64,000 nt of DNA from Burhinus oedicnemus (lineage: Eukaryota; Chordata; Aves; Charadriiformes; Burhinidae): contig VFFE01007789.1 in the NCBI GenBank assembly GCA_008921705.1, positions 248,001 through 312,000 on the forward strand. Reading direction: 5' to 3'. A program made the position numbers and the translations under genes. Shown in pieces: positions 23,101-35,618 of this stretch. Numbering within the stretch: position 1 is the stretch's first letter; every line of letters starts with the position of its first letter. The notes beneath the pieces are model-generated. The model made no database searches. It had not been told where the DNA came from and was given only the letters and a program-made list of their open reading frames with translations.

Positions 23101-26100
23101 AGCTAGAAGCAAACCAAAGAAGCCAAATATTAAGCCTGCTTATGAACATCAAAGTAACTATAATTTGCATGCACAAAAAAATAAACTTAAATACTAAAAA
23201 GCTGCACAAGCCTAGATAAAACAGAGTCTGTGCTGAAGATGGAGGACTGCTGCAGAGAAGGAGAGACTGTGCCTCATGACACATGAGCTTCCCATGCAGT
23301 TACATGTGGCTCCAGTGCCAGGGCCATATCACGTGGCCAGCATTGCTGTTCAGGATGAACAGCACCAACGGCTATGGTGCTGCAAACTTTAGACTACCCA
23401 CGGTACGGCACACCCTGTAACCCACCCCAAGTCAGCTGCAGGGGCAGCCTGTATACCGCTTGCGGGCAGGCAGGGGCAACCTGGGCAGTGCGGTAAGTTG
23501 CTGGCTGTGCTCAGTCATCTGGATCCCACATCGTCCAATGCAGCTTCTGACTCCAGGGTTTCGTCTCCAGGGTCAGCTGGAGCCTTAGGGAACCTGGGCT
23601 CAATCCTCACGATACAGACATACAGGCAAAAATATTAATCACCATGAGCAGGTTTAGTAAAACCAGGTCATTGCAAAGCTCCAGGAACTACACAGCTTTG
23701 AGGTTTTCTCCAACAACACATGTAGCTCCATCAATACCAACAGAGATACATCACCTCATACCCAGTGAAAATCAAGTGCAAAATACATTAAGGTAACACT
23801 GGCATTTAGTAACTCGGTGCTTATAAGAATTTTTTAAGACATGCAGTTTTGCACGCATATGGCAAGTTTCCAAGGAACATAAAGTTCCTTTATACTGGGG
23901 CAGAAGTATTATCACACGAGTTCTCAACAGTCTGTTTTTCCTTTCATAGCTGGACGTGTCAAACAGACCACAACCAGCAGATAAGAAATGCCTACAAAAT
24001 CAAAGCGCAGATTAGAGAGGCAGCAACAGCAGCTGAGAGAACCATATACCGCAGCTGTAAGACAGATCAAGGGGGCTGAGAAAAGCTAAGTGCAGTTTCA
24101 AACTGTACATGACATTCAATCTATTACATAAATAAACAGGACATTACAAGGCTGTGAAAACACTGATTTTCTTTGCTGCTTGTTAGCCATGGACTCTGTG
24201 ACATCAGTTGTGGCTAGCACTGCTGCTCATGATGCTGAAAGACATGAACCTAGAGCAAAAATAAATTAGCCTCTTCCCTGAGCTTAGAGGGAAATTTTCA
24301 GGTATCGGTGTTTGTGAGGATGTATACATCTGTTTTTCAGCAAACTGTCACAGCAGTATTAAAACCTCAAACTATTAATATGGGAGTGCTCTCTGATTCA
24401 GACATGCCTGACGCGTAAATTTTTCCCTCCAATATATGCATTCCTTAGAACTAAAACAAGTTACCACAGCAGAGTTTGCATATCCAGGAACGAATTTATG
24501 TCATACAGCGTCAATGTAAGGAATGCAACAAACAATGCACAGACAAGGCCTGCAGTATTTTCCAGTGCTCTAGAGTTACAAGTCAGCTTTGATCAGGGAT
24601 ACTGGCCAAACACTTTGTGTAAATGAAGCTATGCAATATGGAAGTAGTCCCTAGTAGAGAGACTCAAAAAAGGTCATGAGATCATTAATTTCCCCAACAC
24701 AGACAACACAGGGCTCTGATCAGGCAGCCCTTGCCCACACTGGTGAACACCTGAAGTGGCAGGATCTCCCACTGGATGAAGATCAGCATTTATGGGTACT
24801 CTGTGGCCTTCAGGCAAGCAAAACCACTACATCTATGGGAAAACTAAAGCCAAACATCTGCTCTCTAGGATCATGTGGGCAGATGAAAGCAGTACCAGCT
24901 AGAGGAACTTAATTCCCTTTAATAAAGTATTGCTTGTTAAACCAATTGATTCGTATTTGCAAGTGAGAAAAATTAGCATGTTAGATACCAGGTAGTTCGG
25001 TATAATTTTCCTGAATTTCCAGGTGGGAACTCCAACAAGCATTTAACTAGCAATCCCTCTCAATTTCAGCTGGGTCCATGCAGCTGCATGCCAGCCAAAT
25101 TCTGGCAGAGGCTTATCACATCTGTAACAATGACAATGTTACCTGACAACGACTGCCCTGTAACACCAATTAATACTGAAGGATCTCAAAACAGCCATTA
25201 AGGTTTCTTAGCTGCTCCCCAGAAGGCAGGCCACAGAGCCTAGCTATTTTATCTTAGCTTTGTTCTAGTTAGAGGCAAGAGTACTCCAAATACACATGGC
25301 AGAAATCAGACTATGCAATTTCTGATTTTAGTGTCAAAATGGATATGTAAAACAAAAACAAAAACACCTTAAAGACCATCTTCCTCTTCTTCACCATTGT
25401 AGTCCTTCGAGCTATAACAATCCTACCCCCTGAAACGCAGTTTCCAAAACACATCTTTCTTCTTGCTATCAGAACAGCAACTTTAAGTGAAAATATCAAG
25501 TGAATGCAACTATGTCTCTGATGTCAAAACAGGAACAGAATCTAAGAGTAAACAAAATTTACGTCATTTGTCCTTCCCTGCAAAAGACCGGTGTGATGCA
25601 CTGAAGTCCATAACACTCCTTAGAGCACAGCTCCTTTTTGTATGGCTTGAAACACTGCACTTTCTAGGACTGTATTTTTCCCCACTCACAATAAACCGAG
25701 TAAAATGGGTTGGAACGAAATTGCCAGATGTAACAAAAACTTGCAGAGCCATTGTTGCAGTTTCAAACATCTACCCCATTTCCTCCTCCATCTCAATGCA
25801 GCTGAAGACGCGTTTATGCTGCAATGATGAAACTACTACAATGCACACACGGTACAAGAGCTAAGAAAAACATCCAGGGTGTTATTAAGTGTCAGTAGAA
25901 AATCTTACAGCACTTAAAGCATCCAGTTATTTTTACCTGGGGTTCTGGTGATTAACAAGCTGTGAATGTCAGATCCATCTAACTCACCCTGAAAGTACAG
26001 GAGAGGGAACCGAGGAACAGGTCCTTAGCACCACTTACTGAAACAATACAAAAGTAAGAATTATTATTATTGCTAGTTCCACTATTGCACTTCAGTTTAA

Positions 26101-27085
26101 CTGAAAATCTGCCCTCTGATCGCACAAAGGTGAGTCAAGTGCCTCAGGAGATGAAGCAACTAACATTACTCTCCAACCTAGCTTATATTATACCTTGTAA
26201 GATGAAACTATTAGAAATCAACATTCTTTGTATTCCTGACATACACAGGTGCTTTTAATTCATAACTCTGCCTTCTCCTCCCCTCCCCATGAAAGAGTCC
26301 AAGGGTTATGAATATCAATTAAGATAAGAATATGGTGTAAAATGTTTAACATGCCTCACTATGTACGGTCGACATACCGCATGCCTGCACAGCAAAGCAT
26401 CAGGCCAAAGCAGGAGACAGCGTCTGCTTCAGGAAGAAGCATGTAGTCGGGAATTACCTTTCAGTGAAAAATATTTAACCAGATGGGAATGTTATTTATA
26501 TGTGATGCTTCCTGTTAGCAGCGACTAACATTCATGGTACGAAATATCTTCTTTTTACAGCACTAGAGTTATCCCACGCTTTTAATGATTAGTAGCACTA
26601 TTCTTTTTTTCCTTCCTCAGCCCATACTTTCAAGTTGTCTATGTAAGAACCACTGAACTATTATGGTCTGGTGCCCTGCTTAGCACGAAGCAAGGCGGCA
26701 GCCAGCAGATAAGCAAGGGAAGAGGGGCAGTCATGGGGACTGGAATTTGTCGCTGTGTTATGATTCACCACTAATTTATGTGGGATGCTGCATAGCACAG
26801 GCAAGATCCAAGGACGCATTAAAGTTCACCCTCTGCATTTTCTTTTCTGCTTATAGGTGGGGCTCAGTTCACAGGATTTCCCCTTCCTCCACCATTACAG
26901 ATCTTCAAGGTCGCTTATCTGACAGGGACCACAGGCTGGAAACACTTTTCAGAAAACCCAAGCTTCACCCCAGCTAAGGGCTGGTCGGCGCTATGCCCTC
27001 GGGACAGCTCAGGCTGCTAACGCCTCAGGACAGCAATTTTTTGGCCCTGCAGAATTTAGTATGAGTCAGTCCATGTCCACGTAAA
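20143..27085. other. Intergenic, no gene recognised
   Basis: About 7 kb with no convincing exon. An everted 8-bp inverted repeat GCTGTTCA-GGA-TGAACAGC lies at 23,345-23,363. Frames of 60-125 codons are unsupported. Confidence 0.6.
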
Positions 27086-27089
27086 GGCT

Positions 27090-27690
27090 ATACTTTCCTT
27101 ACGGCGTATGGGCAACGGCTGTTCCCGGGCTGCTTTTCCACGGAGGAAACAGGGGCCTCAGGGCTCGGTGGGCGGAAGCCTCCACCCTCCGCACCAGCCA
27201 CCAGCGGCCTGGCCCACCGAGAGGCCCCGGCGGGCCTCCGGCCGGCTGTTGGCCCTGAGAGACCCGCACCGGGCACCGCCCCGCCGCAGGCCCGGGGGGC
27301 GGCGGTCACGCTGCGGCGGCGGAAGCCCCACGGACCCAACCCGCCCGATGGCCCCGCGGGGCAGCGCCCGCCGCCGCGGCACGGCGGCGCCCCCTGGCGC
27401 CTCGTCGGCAGCCTGCGGGAGGCCGCGCCCGCCGCGTCCTCAGGCCGTCGTCCCTCAGAGGGACGGCTTCGGACGGGCGGCGTTCAGCCTGCGGCTCCTC
27501 CCCTCGGCCTCTCTCTGTCCGTGAGGGTGCCGTAACGCCCCTCCTGCAAGCGGCGAGGTGTTTCCTCCAGCCTTCTCCGGCCCCAGGGTGCTCCCTTCCT
27601 TCCCCCGCAGCAAAGGGAGCCCAAACGCGGCCCCTCCACACCACCGGGCTGCTCACTCCCATCGCCCAAGCCTTCTCCGATGAAGGCCGC
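27090..27690. promoter_or_regulatory. Isolated CpG island
   Basis: G+C and CpG density rise abruptly at about 27,090 and fall after about 27,690, in an interval that is otherwise AT rich. The stretch 27,180-27,480 is dominated by CGG/CCG words. No recognisable coding exon overlaps it; reading frames of 63-138 codons on both strands have the Arg/Pro/Gly/Ala composition that GC-rich noncoding DNA produces. A GTGAGG donor-like site occurs at about 27,521 (+). It could be the promoter of an unannotated noncoding RNA, an orphan island or an insulator. Confidence 0.7.
27386..27401 (-). promoter_or_regulatory. CTCF-like site inside the CpG island
   Basis: The - strand reads GGCGCCAGGGGGCGCC. By hand this matches about 12 of 14 positions of the vertebrate CTCF core consensus (CCASYAGRKGGCRS), including the AGGGGGC centre. 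Occupancy cannot be judged from sequence. Confidence 0.5.
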
Positions 27691-28555
27691 CCTGCAGGCT
27701 GAAGTGACCCGGGAAGGGGGACAGGGCAAATAACCTGGCTCCCCTCGGCTCTGGGTCGTCTTCCTCAGACCTCTCTGTGTCCCTACAGACTGCAGGCTGG
27801 CCGGGGCAAAGGCCTGTCCATCTTACCGTGTGGGGGCACGACAAAAGGGGCTAAAAACAACCAGCGCTCTGGCAGCGGTTCTCCGGCAGCTTTCCATCCA
27901 CATTCCCCTCATTAAATCTTCTTCTAATACAGCCTTGCTGAGACAGCAGCTTTCAGAGGTGGTGCGTTTTCTGGCTGCCTTTCAAGTCCTGGTTGAAAGC
28001 AATTAAAACCGCTAGCGTGGTGCCGAGCTCCCAAGGTCCCAGGCCTTGTTTAGTAGGTCGAAGTGTTAGGGTGACGCAAGAGCGTGTCCAGTCAACACAA
28101 CAGTGCCTTGGGTTTGTGTGGAGGCAGCCTGGTCAGGACGCGGTACAGGGTTACACCTACGGAACCAAGAGAAACACTCACCTATGTGCTGGCTAACGTG
28201 AGAATATATTCTTCTGTCTTAGCTTTGGTCATCTAAATCCCATAGGGCTCAGAGGAAAAGAAATGTGGAAAGGAAAATCCCCGGTGCCCATTCCTTCCAC
28301 CTTGGCCTGTCCATCAAGTTTGTCCCTGCCTTAGTGGGATCAGATACTAGGACAGAACAGAACCATGATCATCTTGTGCTCCCCTTCTTATTAAAAAAGG
28401 AGCGATGATGCATATTTTGCCTTCAGCAAGGCTTTCTTTGCAGATATATAAAAAAAGAAGGAAACACGACCTAGAGTGCAGAAGATACCTTGTCCTCAGA
28501 GAGCATTGTCAGTGGTTCACTGTCAAATTGAAAGGATATTTTCTATGATGGTTTG
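27691..28555. other. Intergenic, no gene recognised
   Basis: Transition from the CpG island back to AT-rich DNA. I see no exon or repeat that I can name. Confidence 0.5.
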
Positions 28556-28559
28556 TCTT

Positions 28560-29395
28560 GGGTGACTTGAACACTTTCATAAATAATTTGGATGATGGAA
28601 AAGAACATGCTTACTAATCCTGCAGATGACAAAAGCTTTAAGGAAGTTTGAAGACAGAGCTAGAATGAACATGATTTTGGCAAATCAGAAGAACAGTCTT
28701 AAAAGCATAACGCAGCTTGTAATCTAGTGAAGAAAAAAGTGCAGTGGGCTACACTTAGTCAGGATAAGCACCTGTATGAAACAGGGAAGAGCAAGGCAGC
28801 GGTGCAGGAATGCTTCTGGGATGTTTGTGAGGATTCATAAAATGCATATGAGTCAAAGTGCTGCTGCTGCAAAAAGACATCATAAAATGCAGTATCTGTA
28901 AGAAATCCCCATGGAGTAACAATAACAGCAAAGCCAGCAGTCCTTAGACCTCAGCTGAAATACTGCATTTAGAAAGTTACAGGCCAACTGGTGAGAGCCA
29001 AGAGTGTCAAAGGAACAGAAAACACATGATATATTTGTCAGAATTCTTTCGACCTTCCTGCACGAAGATCAGAGGAAAACTTACTAGTGGTCAGTTATGA
29101 GAAGGACTTTACAAAACTAGGAAGGGATCATCTAGTTGTTATCTTCCTGAAGGAAGGGAGAAAAGTAATAATTTATGATGTCAGCAAAGAGAGTTAGAGT
29201 GAACACCAGAAGGGGTGAGTGCCCACCATGAAGCACTAGTGAGATTGCTCAGGGAGGCTGAGGAGTCTCTGTCATCAGATGATGGTAAGAGCAGGTTGGA
29301 CAGATCCCTGCCAGGAATGACATACCTGTAACTGGATGAGGTGGTGGGAACTAGACCTTCTGAAGACCCTTTGCAGCACTGAGCCTCCAGTTCTG
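28560..29395 (+). mobile_element. Ancient CR1-type LINE fossil (reverse transcriptase 3' part)
   Basis: Reading + with frameshifts, NTFINNLDDG and then PADDKSFKEV appear (about 28,570-28,650). These correspond to the reverse-transcriptase region of CR1 elements, with the catalytic Ala-Asp-Asp at 28,622-28,630. Further on, GGACAGATCCCTGCCAGGAATG (split by drift) and AACTAGACCTTCTGAAGACCC resemble the conserved 3' end of old CR1 subfamilies shared with turtles. Many stops and indels interrupt it, there is no clear terminal octamer repeat, and no target duplication is visible, so it is much older than the CR1 at 35.6 kb. It is a pseudogene of a LINE and codes for nothing. Confidence 0.65.
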
Positions 29396-32300
29396 TTCAC
29401 TGACAAGAGCGGGAGCCAGGATGCTGTTGAGTCGGCCCATCTCCAAGTTGTCATCAAGCATCTACGAAGCTTTTCACTACCCTCAGCCTGCAGGAGCAGA
29501 AATACCCGTTGCGTTTTAAGAGGTTGACCAGTCTTCAGAGCAACGCTGCTTAAAATGCCTCCCTTCCTCCCAGGGCAATAAGCAATCTCTGCATATGAAA
29601 TACAAAACTGGAGTTAAGTCTCTGACTGGCCACAGGAAATATGAAATGATATACTCTGACTTGAAGGGTTTATGTGAATCCAGTCAAAACTTTCTGAAGT
29701 GGATGCCTCAGATCAAGCCATTAAGTCCCTACACAGAAGCCTAAATCAGTGGCCTCATTTTCAAACACACACTGAGCACTCAGCAGCTCCTGTAGAGTCT
29801 AAGAGGAGCCGGTGATTGCTTGTCACATCTGAGAACTCGTGCCACTTTGGCTCTGAAATGTGGACCTGAAAGCAATTTTCTATGCAATTTTTCACAGTCC
29901 TAATCCTGGTGTTTTGTGAACTCTTTCCCTACATTTTTTCTTCCTAGGCCATTATTTTCTTTGTGATGTAAAAATAAATATTTCACATTAAAGCAACTCC
30001 AAAGCTCCAACTTTGGAAATCTTCAATGGGTGCAGAACTTCAGGCTGAGAACTACAGCACACTGAAGATTTTACCATATCAAACGCAGTTTACGCTCCCA
30101 CATCCCCTCCTGCATTCATAATTACATTCTGACTTGCATTATAATCACATTCAGGTTCCAGTCCTGCTCTGGAAATTTCATGGCTGCAGGCAGGGACATA
30201 TCTTCCAATGCACAGCACCCATCTTTGGTTAAGCCATATGCAATCATTATTGCCGCAGCCAAGAAACTGGTTCTTCACTGATTGAAGGCACCAATTACCA
30301 CATCTGGACTTCTGACTGCAGAAGCCATACAGTGCAGAATCCTCAACACCCTCTTTATTAAAGAGATGCAAAAAAGGAATATGGCTCCAGCATTAAATGG
30401 AGAGATTTTGTTACTGTCACTCTCAAAGAAGTTACAATGCTGGGGGTTTTTGGAGCTTAGCAATAGAACAAGTATGCTGTATCTGTAGGAGGAACAAGAA
30501 GTTGTGCTTACCTACAATTATAGTAGAACAGGAAAAAAAAAACAGTTGTACTCCCAAACTCTATTTTATGCAAAATGCATCAAACACAGTATTTTGAGTA
30601 AGCTTTGAACAGAAATTCCGAACTTCTGGAATTCATCCTCAGAAACCTGTAAGAACATGTTTCTGGAATTTTGCCAGGAGGATGCACAACCAATCGCAGA
30701 TGCTTGCAACAGTAATTAAAGCTCAGAAATAGGAGAAAAGGATCCGCTAAAAATCTTATCCTATTACTATGGAGCATATGACATGTGTGGTGGGATTACT
30801 CTCACCTTACTTCAGATATCTACAAGGCAGACTTCAGCATGGGACATAGCCACCCTTGACTGGCACTGTAGCCAGAGAAGCAAGCGTGTGGTATCAAATG
30901 AAATCAGCTTACCTGAGGTAGCAGTGTTTGCACAGCAGGGAAAGGAAAAACTCCTACTTGCTTTAATAACTGCTTTTCCTTGCATTATCAGTTGGCTTTC
31001 TTTAGTCTATTGCATTTATCTTAATTGGTTGCTTGTATTTATTTTAGTGTGATGCAATTCATACATCTCTAAGTTTGCTCTCCTTTAGCCTTCCCTTTTT
31101 CCTCTTCGCAATCCTTACAAACGGTTGAGATTCATAGTGAACTACACACATACCAGAGAATAAGAACCCTTACCTGACCTAAGCTGCTTAGATTTCAGCT
31201 ATCTTAAATGAAGTACCAGTTAATTACTAATTAATTTAAAGAAATATTTCTTAAGAAAGCTTTATTTTATGTGTGTTCGTGCTGTCCTCTCATTCTCCCA
31301 CCTACAAATTAAAATATCACAATGATATCCTTGAACCATGCTGAAACTGGAAACACAGCCAATGAGTACCTGCGGAGCCCAGTTGGGCCAAATGCAAAGA
31401 TCATCAACTTCCCTTATTTCAGTAATCTTCTCTTCATCACTATTAAAACATGAGATTTTTCTTATCTTCACATTAAAAATCCTACCTGTCAATGAAAAAA
31501 AACCCTTCCACTTCCACTGAGTAAGCCACCCTGACATGCAGCAGCTATAAATTTGGAAGCCGTTTCCCACTCCCACATGTGACACCTCCAGTTTCGCAGA
31601 AGAAAGTCAATCTAACATCACCCTACAGTCCCAGCTGCTTAATCAGAGTGACTAGGAGACGGCGTCCCCACGCCTGCATGAGACAGATGGAGAGAGCCAT
31701 GTGCCACCATCACGGGGGCCGTGCGAGGTGGTGCGTTTCCATGCATCTGCTCAAGCCATCCGGCGCACTGCCGACACAATTCGTCTCTGCAGCATCCGAG
31801 AAGGTAACAATCCGCAGAGCCAGTGAGCAATTCCCTAGTCTTATCCCTCTCAGTGTATTTTATTACCTTCTGAAAACAAATTGGCAACTGAAAACAAACC
31901 AACAACTGAATCAACATCAACAACAGGCATCTGAAGTAGCCACAGATCTGAAGAGCTGAGGATGCAACAGTTCTGCAGGAGGTTAACATTATATATTACT
32001 AATATATATTTACATTATTTTGGGGTAGAATTACACATATTTCAAGAACTGAATTTGAATGCTTCATCTCTTACTAAGGAAGCATTGGTTATTGAGAAGT
32101 CTTTTGTCTGATATTATAATTATTTGGATTCAGAGAAAGAAGAACTGGCAGTGGGTTTCTCTTCATAAGAATTCAGTTGTATTTCAAGATGGGGAAATAA
32201 ATCCTAAAGCAATTATATCTATTAGCTACTCCAGTTAGTGATGTTAATACAAGCAATACTAATCACGAGTTTACAACTCTTCATTGAATGATAAGAAAAG

Positions 32301-35300
32301 GCACGTGTGCTTACCCTTAAAAGCAAGTACTAAATACTGAGTGCAACCATCAAGGAGTTCTTTTGAGCAGAAGAGTTGGGCGTGTGGGCATCTCCAGCCC
32401 TGGAGGACACTGATGGCAAGGATCAATCAGTCCGGGGCAGCCACCATACAGACCTCTTGAATATCCGCTGTCAGCCACAGGAGGGCAAAGCGAGCCTAGC
32501 CAAACTAAAGAAACCAAAGTAAAGAAGCCAAATCAAGGCAGGATCACACGTGGTAAAAGGGAGAAGGTGTCAGGACCAAATAAAGGAAATACAGAATATT
32601 TCTCGACATCCTCCAGACCAAAGGTTTTTTCCACTACTCATTAGCAGCAGGAGCCAGCTCAGGAAGGAGCGGCAGACGGCACAGAGCGGAGTAGCCTGGT
32701 GGGGCTGTCGGCTACGCAGGCACCAGCAAAGGGTCTCCCAGGGCCAGACACCTGGTGCTAAGCAAGCCAAGTCCCAACCAGCAGCACTCTGCACACCAGA
32801 AAATCAGGCCCAAAATCCTCAATAGCGGTCAAGCGGTTTGCCAATCAGAGCGCCAAGCGCTGATTTCAGAGTAAACTTATTTGGCCATCACAGACACTGC
32901 AGCTATTCATAATCCCCCCTCAATCACAAACAATTTTGTGATTTGAAAGAATACTCGTTTTTCATAAACGCTGGCATCTCCCCAGCAATCAGTGAACTCC
33001 CTGGCAGCCAGCCAGACACATCCACTGGTGGCAGCAGTAATTCCTTCTCATTATAATGTTTATATGTGCATAAATCTGAGCCAGGTGAATTCACAATATG
33101 CAGTCGAATGACAAATGTATCACATGCAGTGAAAGGTCGAGAAGATGACTCTGGAGATTTTTCATCACTGGATGACAGCGTGATCCAAATACACAGTTCT
33201 CAAGGTTTTTGAGTTCCCAAACTCATTGCCAAGTTTCTGCTAGACCTTAGCCTTTTGCTTTGTCCACAGATTTGCTTTAGTTTTCATTAAACCCATGATA
33301 AAGGTAAGCCATGTATGATTTTTTGTAACTCAATTCGAATGTTCTTTAACTTAAACACTCAAGAAAATTTTTCAAAAAGTAAATCTTGTTTTTTCCTTAG
33401 AAAGGTAAGGCAGATCTTTCCCAGCTTTGCTGCAGGACCTGTGGGAAATAAAGGGTGCTTATTTCATGCATTTTTCATCCTAGTTTAGAGCTGTTATATA
33501 CAGGGTTGATTTGTTTTCTTCCTCACTTGGACACATTCTCTTTTCTCACTATCAAAAAATCAAGTCGGGGGGGGACCCAACAGAGCACAAAGGATGCTCA
33601 AGATTTTAATTTGTGCATTGTGTGTTCACATCATCCAAAGGGAAAATTATGTCAACACGTATGTGTTGGAGACATGACCAGAAAAAGACAAAAGGCTGCC
33701 TCCACTTTCACTGGTAGTGAGGGATCTTTAACCAAGTGTCCTCTCCTCAAAGTGCACATGTCAACAGCCACGTTCAAAAGAGCTTGGCTAAGAATCTACC
33801 TCTTCCAGTATAAGAAAAAATGCATTTCAAATGTAAAAGCCGTACAAAACAAAAAGAATTTTCAAAACGATCCTTTCCACCATGAAATATATCCCAAAGA
33901 AGAAAAATCAGGGGAAAACATTCTTTCAGGTGCCACCTTAAAAATAAAAGCCAGCTGTGAATAGCTGCCAATAGCACACCAAAATTATCACCCTGGTTTC
34001 CTCCAAAGAAATCATGACCTCTATAGCCAAAACTCTTTAAAATGGGGGATTATGTATCTTTGTCTTGTGGTTTTCAAGCCAGTTGCATCATCCTGTTGAG
34101 CACCCTCATGCTTTCAGGCCAATTTTATGTAATGAAAGCAGTCTGATCACAAGACTGGAAGCTTGAGCCCTAAGGGAAATACGGACTATCATGAGACTCC
34201 CTAGTAAAAGAAGAGGAGTGAATTGTGAAGTGCAGAGGTCTTTAAACATAGAAGCTGTATTTCATATCTGTGCCATTTGCCTGTTTATGCAGGAAGCTCA
34301 TGCCTGGTTTCTTCCCTCAGGTGGCAGGCAGTTGAGCTTTCCATCTGAGAACTGAATTTGCAATTTCCAGGTGTATTTCAAAAGGAATTTGAAAGATCCT
34401 CCGCTTGTCTGCAAGTATTTCAATCCCATCACTCAGGCAGGAACTGAACAGCTGCTACATTAAAGGGAAAGCCCACGCGTCAGGAGCAGAAAAGAGGAAG
34501 ATGTTACAAGCAGACCTGAGCAAAAGGCAGCTTATGATTAAGTCATGAGAATGTAATTAGGGGTGTAAGAGCACTGGAATACCCTAGCAGATACTTTCTT
34601 TGAGGCCTCCACCTTGGGAAGGCAAGAGGCTCTGCTATAAATGCGTGCAGGATCTATGTCAGCTCTTCTTCGTCACAGATCCCCGCTAACTTCCAGGGCT
34701 CTTATAAGGGACAGGCTAAAGTAGGACCTCGTGAAGGAAATTGGTGCCACCATGCTTGTGTCAAATTAAATCTGAAGAACAGTTAAGTAATAGGGAAGAC
34801 TGACTTTAACAGTACTTGGGCAAAGGTATTGAGCCTGCAGTAGCCTGTCCTGATACATTCAGGTCTGCTATTAAATTGCCCCAGTTGTGTCTTCCCAGGT
34901 GAGGATTTTTAGCTCACTTTTGCAGTGGGGCTGCAGACAGGCAGGAGAAACGGAGTGCACCAGAGTGCTTAATGCAAGAACGGAAAGAAGGGAGAAGGCA
35001 GCAACTGAAGAACCAGGAAAGTGCTACTGGACTGTGGGATGCAAGAACGTGCACACAGTCAGAACAAAAGAGCATTATTTCAAAAAGAAGGGAGGGACAG
35101 GAATGGCAGAGCCAGAGATATCAGGACTCCACAGGGAAGGAGCTCAGGGCAGACAGAAGCAGGGGGACACTACCATTGAAAAGTTTAAGTGACAAAGAAT
35201 GATACTGGGGGTTAGCAATTACAGGAAAAGCATGGGAAGTCAAAGAGTCTTTCTATATGAGGCTGTTCTGAGGAAGGTCAGGGTTTGTTTCTTGCATTTG

Positions 35301-35360
35301 GTGGGGGCAGGGCGGGAATAAGAAATATTTTTAAAAGTCCTTGAGCTGCTTTGAGGTCTT
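29396..35360. other. Intergenic, no gene recognised
   Basis: About 6 kb without a supported gene. The longest frame (33,455-33,964, 169 codons, +) shows no domain, no coding-like composition and no splice context. A segment at about 32,840-33,180, with CCAATCAG (32,841) and long AT-rich words, could be regulatory, but the evidence is weak. Confidence 0.55.
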
Positions 35361-35369
35361 TTGAGTTAA

Positions 35370-35480
35370 CTCTGGTTGAGTTAGTTCACTATTTGCATAT
35401 AATTAGATTTTGCTGCTAGGTAGTCATATTTGCCATTTTGAGTCTAATTAATCATTAAGGCACCTGGGGTCTTTGTACCA
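35370..35480. promoter_or_regulatory. Candidate enhancer: octamer plus homeodomain sites
   Basis: A perfect POU octamer ATTTGCAT (35391-35398) is followed after one base by TAATTAG (35400-35406). About 50 bp on come TCTAATTAATCATTAAG and an E-box-like CACCTG. Composite POU-homeodomain words of this sort are common in conserved vertebrate enhancers. Conservation was not tested, so this is inference. Confidence 0.3.
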
Positions 35481-35618
35481 ACATTTGAGAAATTCCATAC
35501 ATAAAGGCAAGTTTATTTTGATTTATGTCTTTGTTGAAAACACACTTACTAGCCAGGGACAGAGCTGACACCACCCTAATGCTGCACGCTTATAAACTTC
35601 AAACCTTGACCATACAGT

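Noticed and set aside
23345..23363. Glucocorticoid/androgen response element
   Set aside because: The half sites are everted rather than inverted, so they do not form the receptor-dimer palindrome.
27108..27662. 138-codon + and 118-codon - frames in the CpG island
   Set aside because: Arg/Pro/Gly/Ala-rich composition is what GC-rich noncoding DNA gives in any frame; no domain, no coding asymmetry.
33455..33964. 169-codon + frame, the longest in the gene-poor interval
   Set aside because: No recognisable domain, mixed low-complexity composition, no promoter or splice context; consistent with chance.
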